Assembly: GCA_003489345.1 (NCBI GenBank)
Contig: DNIT01000029.1
Coordinates: 30,786 to 36,924, forward strand
DNA length: 6,139 nucleotides
Source of the DNA: Pelotomaculum sp.
GTDB lineage: Bacteria > Bacillota > Desulfotomaculia > Desulfotomaculales > Pelotomaculaceae
Direction: 5' to 3'
The translations under genes and the position numbers were made by a program. The notes below the pieces were generated by a model. The model saw only the letters and a program-made list of their open reading frames with translations. It had not been told where the DNA came from and ran no database searches. This document shows positions 6,038-6,139 of this stretch, one piece after another; the first letter of the stretch is position 1; each line of letters begins with the position of its first letter.

Positions 6038-6070
6038 AAAAAAACCAAGTAAATCCTTTATTACCGGTTT
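6038..6070 (-). terminator. Possible weak intrinsic terminator after mraY
   Basis: On the minus strand AAACC (6070-6066) can pair with GGTTT (6046-6042), and inside it GTAA (6064-6061) with TTAC (6052-6049), leaving an 8-nt loop. The stem ends within a run of seven T (6044-6038). The position just after the mraY stop and the T-run fit a Rho-independent terminator. The stem is AU-rich and interrupted, so it may be partial or not functional. Confidence 0.3.
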
Positions 6071-6079
6071 GTTATGCAA

Positions 6080-6139
6080 TCAGGGGGAGCCCAGCCGGTA
6101 TAAGCCGGACAATCCGATTACCCCCAGAAGCAGTGTTAT
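6080..6139 (-). CDS. mraY: Probable C-terminal end of phospho-N-acetylmuramoyl-pentapeptide-transferase MraY
   Basis: A frame open from the window edge ends at TGA (6082-6080) after 19 residues, ITLLLGVIGLSGLYRLGSP. It is hydrophobic and would suit the last membrane helix and short tail of MraY, the integral membrane enzyme that transfers phospho-MurNAc-pentapeptide to undecaprenyl phosphate, giving lipid I. The assignment rests mainly on position: mraY directly precedes murD in nearly all Firmicute dcw clusters. No diagnostic MraY motif lies in this fragment. Confidence 0.6.
   Translation of the reverse strand: MTLLLGVIGLSGLYRLGSP

Larger units (their letters stand above)
5849..6079 (-). 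other. 231-bp intergenic region between mraY and murD
   Basis: Reading with transcription, this gap holds the weak terminator-like hairpin (6070-6038), an orphan Shine-Dalgarno-like GGAGGT (6030-6025) with no start codon at usable distance, the 142-bp palindromic element, and the real murD Shine-Dalgarno site. I found no sigma-A type promoter with acceptable spacing on the minus strand, so murD is presumably read from upstream through this region. Confidence 0.7.

Noticed and set aside
1..6139. Search for a novel system: CRISPR repeats, toxin-antitoxin pairs, phage or transposase genes, tRNA.
   Set aside because: Nothing of this kind is visible; nearly all of the window is accounted for by dcw genes and the two repeat-rich gaps.

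Overview
The window is a stretch of the division and cell wall (dcw) gene cluster of a Gram-positive, probably spore-forming, Firmicute. All recognisable genes are on the minus strand, so transcription runs from position 6139 towards position 1. In transcription order they are: the last 19 codons of what is probably mraY, then complete murD, ftsW/spoVE, murG and murC, and then the first 129 codons of murB, which runs off the left edge. The order murD - SEDS gene - murG is the usual Bacillus/Clostridia arrangement. Having murC directly after murG and before murB is typical of Clostridia-type lineages such as Desulfotomaculum, Pelotomaculum and Moorella. Together with the moderately GC-rich sequence this suggests a Peptococcaceae-like organism; that is inference, as no phylogenetic marker was searched.

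Together the genes cover the cytoplasmic and membrane steps of peptidoglycan precursor synthesis. MurB makes UDP-MurNAc, MurC adds L-Ala and MurD adds D-Glu. MraY moves the finished pentapeptide onto undecaprenyl phosphate to give lipid I, MurG adds GlcNAc to give lipid II, and the FtsW/SpoVE SEDS protein polymerises lipid II outside the membrane. All catalytic motifs I looked for in the four complete proteins are present, and I see no frameshift or truncation.

Coupling between genes varies. ftsW and murG share an ATGA overlap, and murC and murB appear to overlap by 8 bp with a TTG start for murB. murD and ftsW are 53 bp apart. Two larger gaps break the cluster. One is 231 bp between mraY and murD (5849-6079). 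It holds a weak terminator-like hairpin, an orphan Shine-Dalgarno-like sequence and a roughly 142-bp palindromic element whose arms are built from 7-bp units. This element is open in the murD frame and can mislead start calling. The other gap is 440 bp between murG and murC (1766-2205). It has no convincing gene but carries an unusual density of inverted repeats.

I found no mobile-element gene, CRISPR array, tRNA, rRNA or novel protein system. The points most worth following up are the two repeat-rich gaps inside an otherwise compact essential operon.
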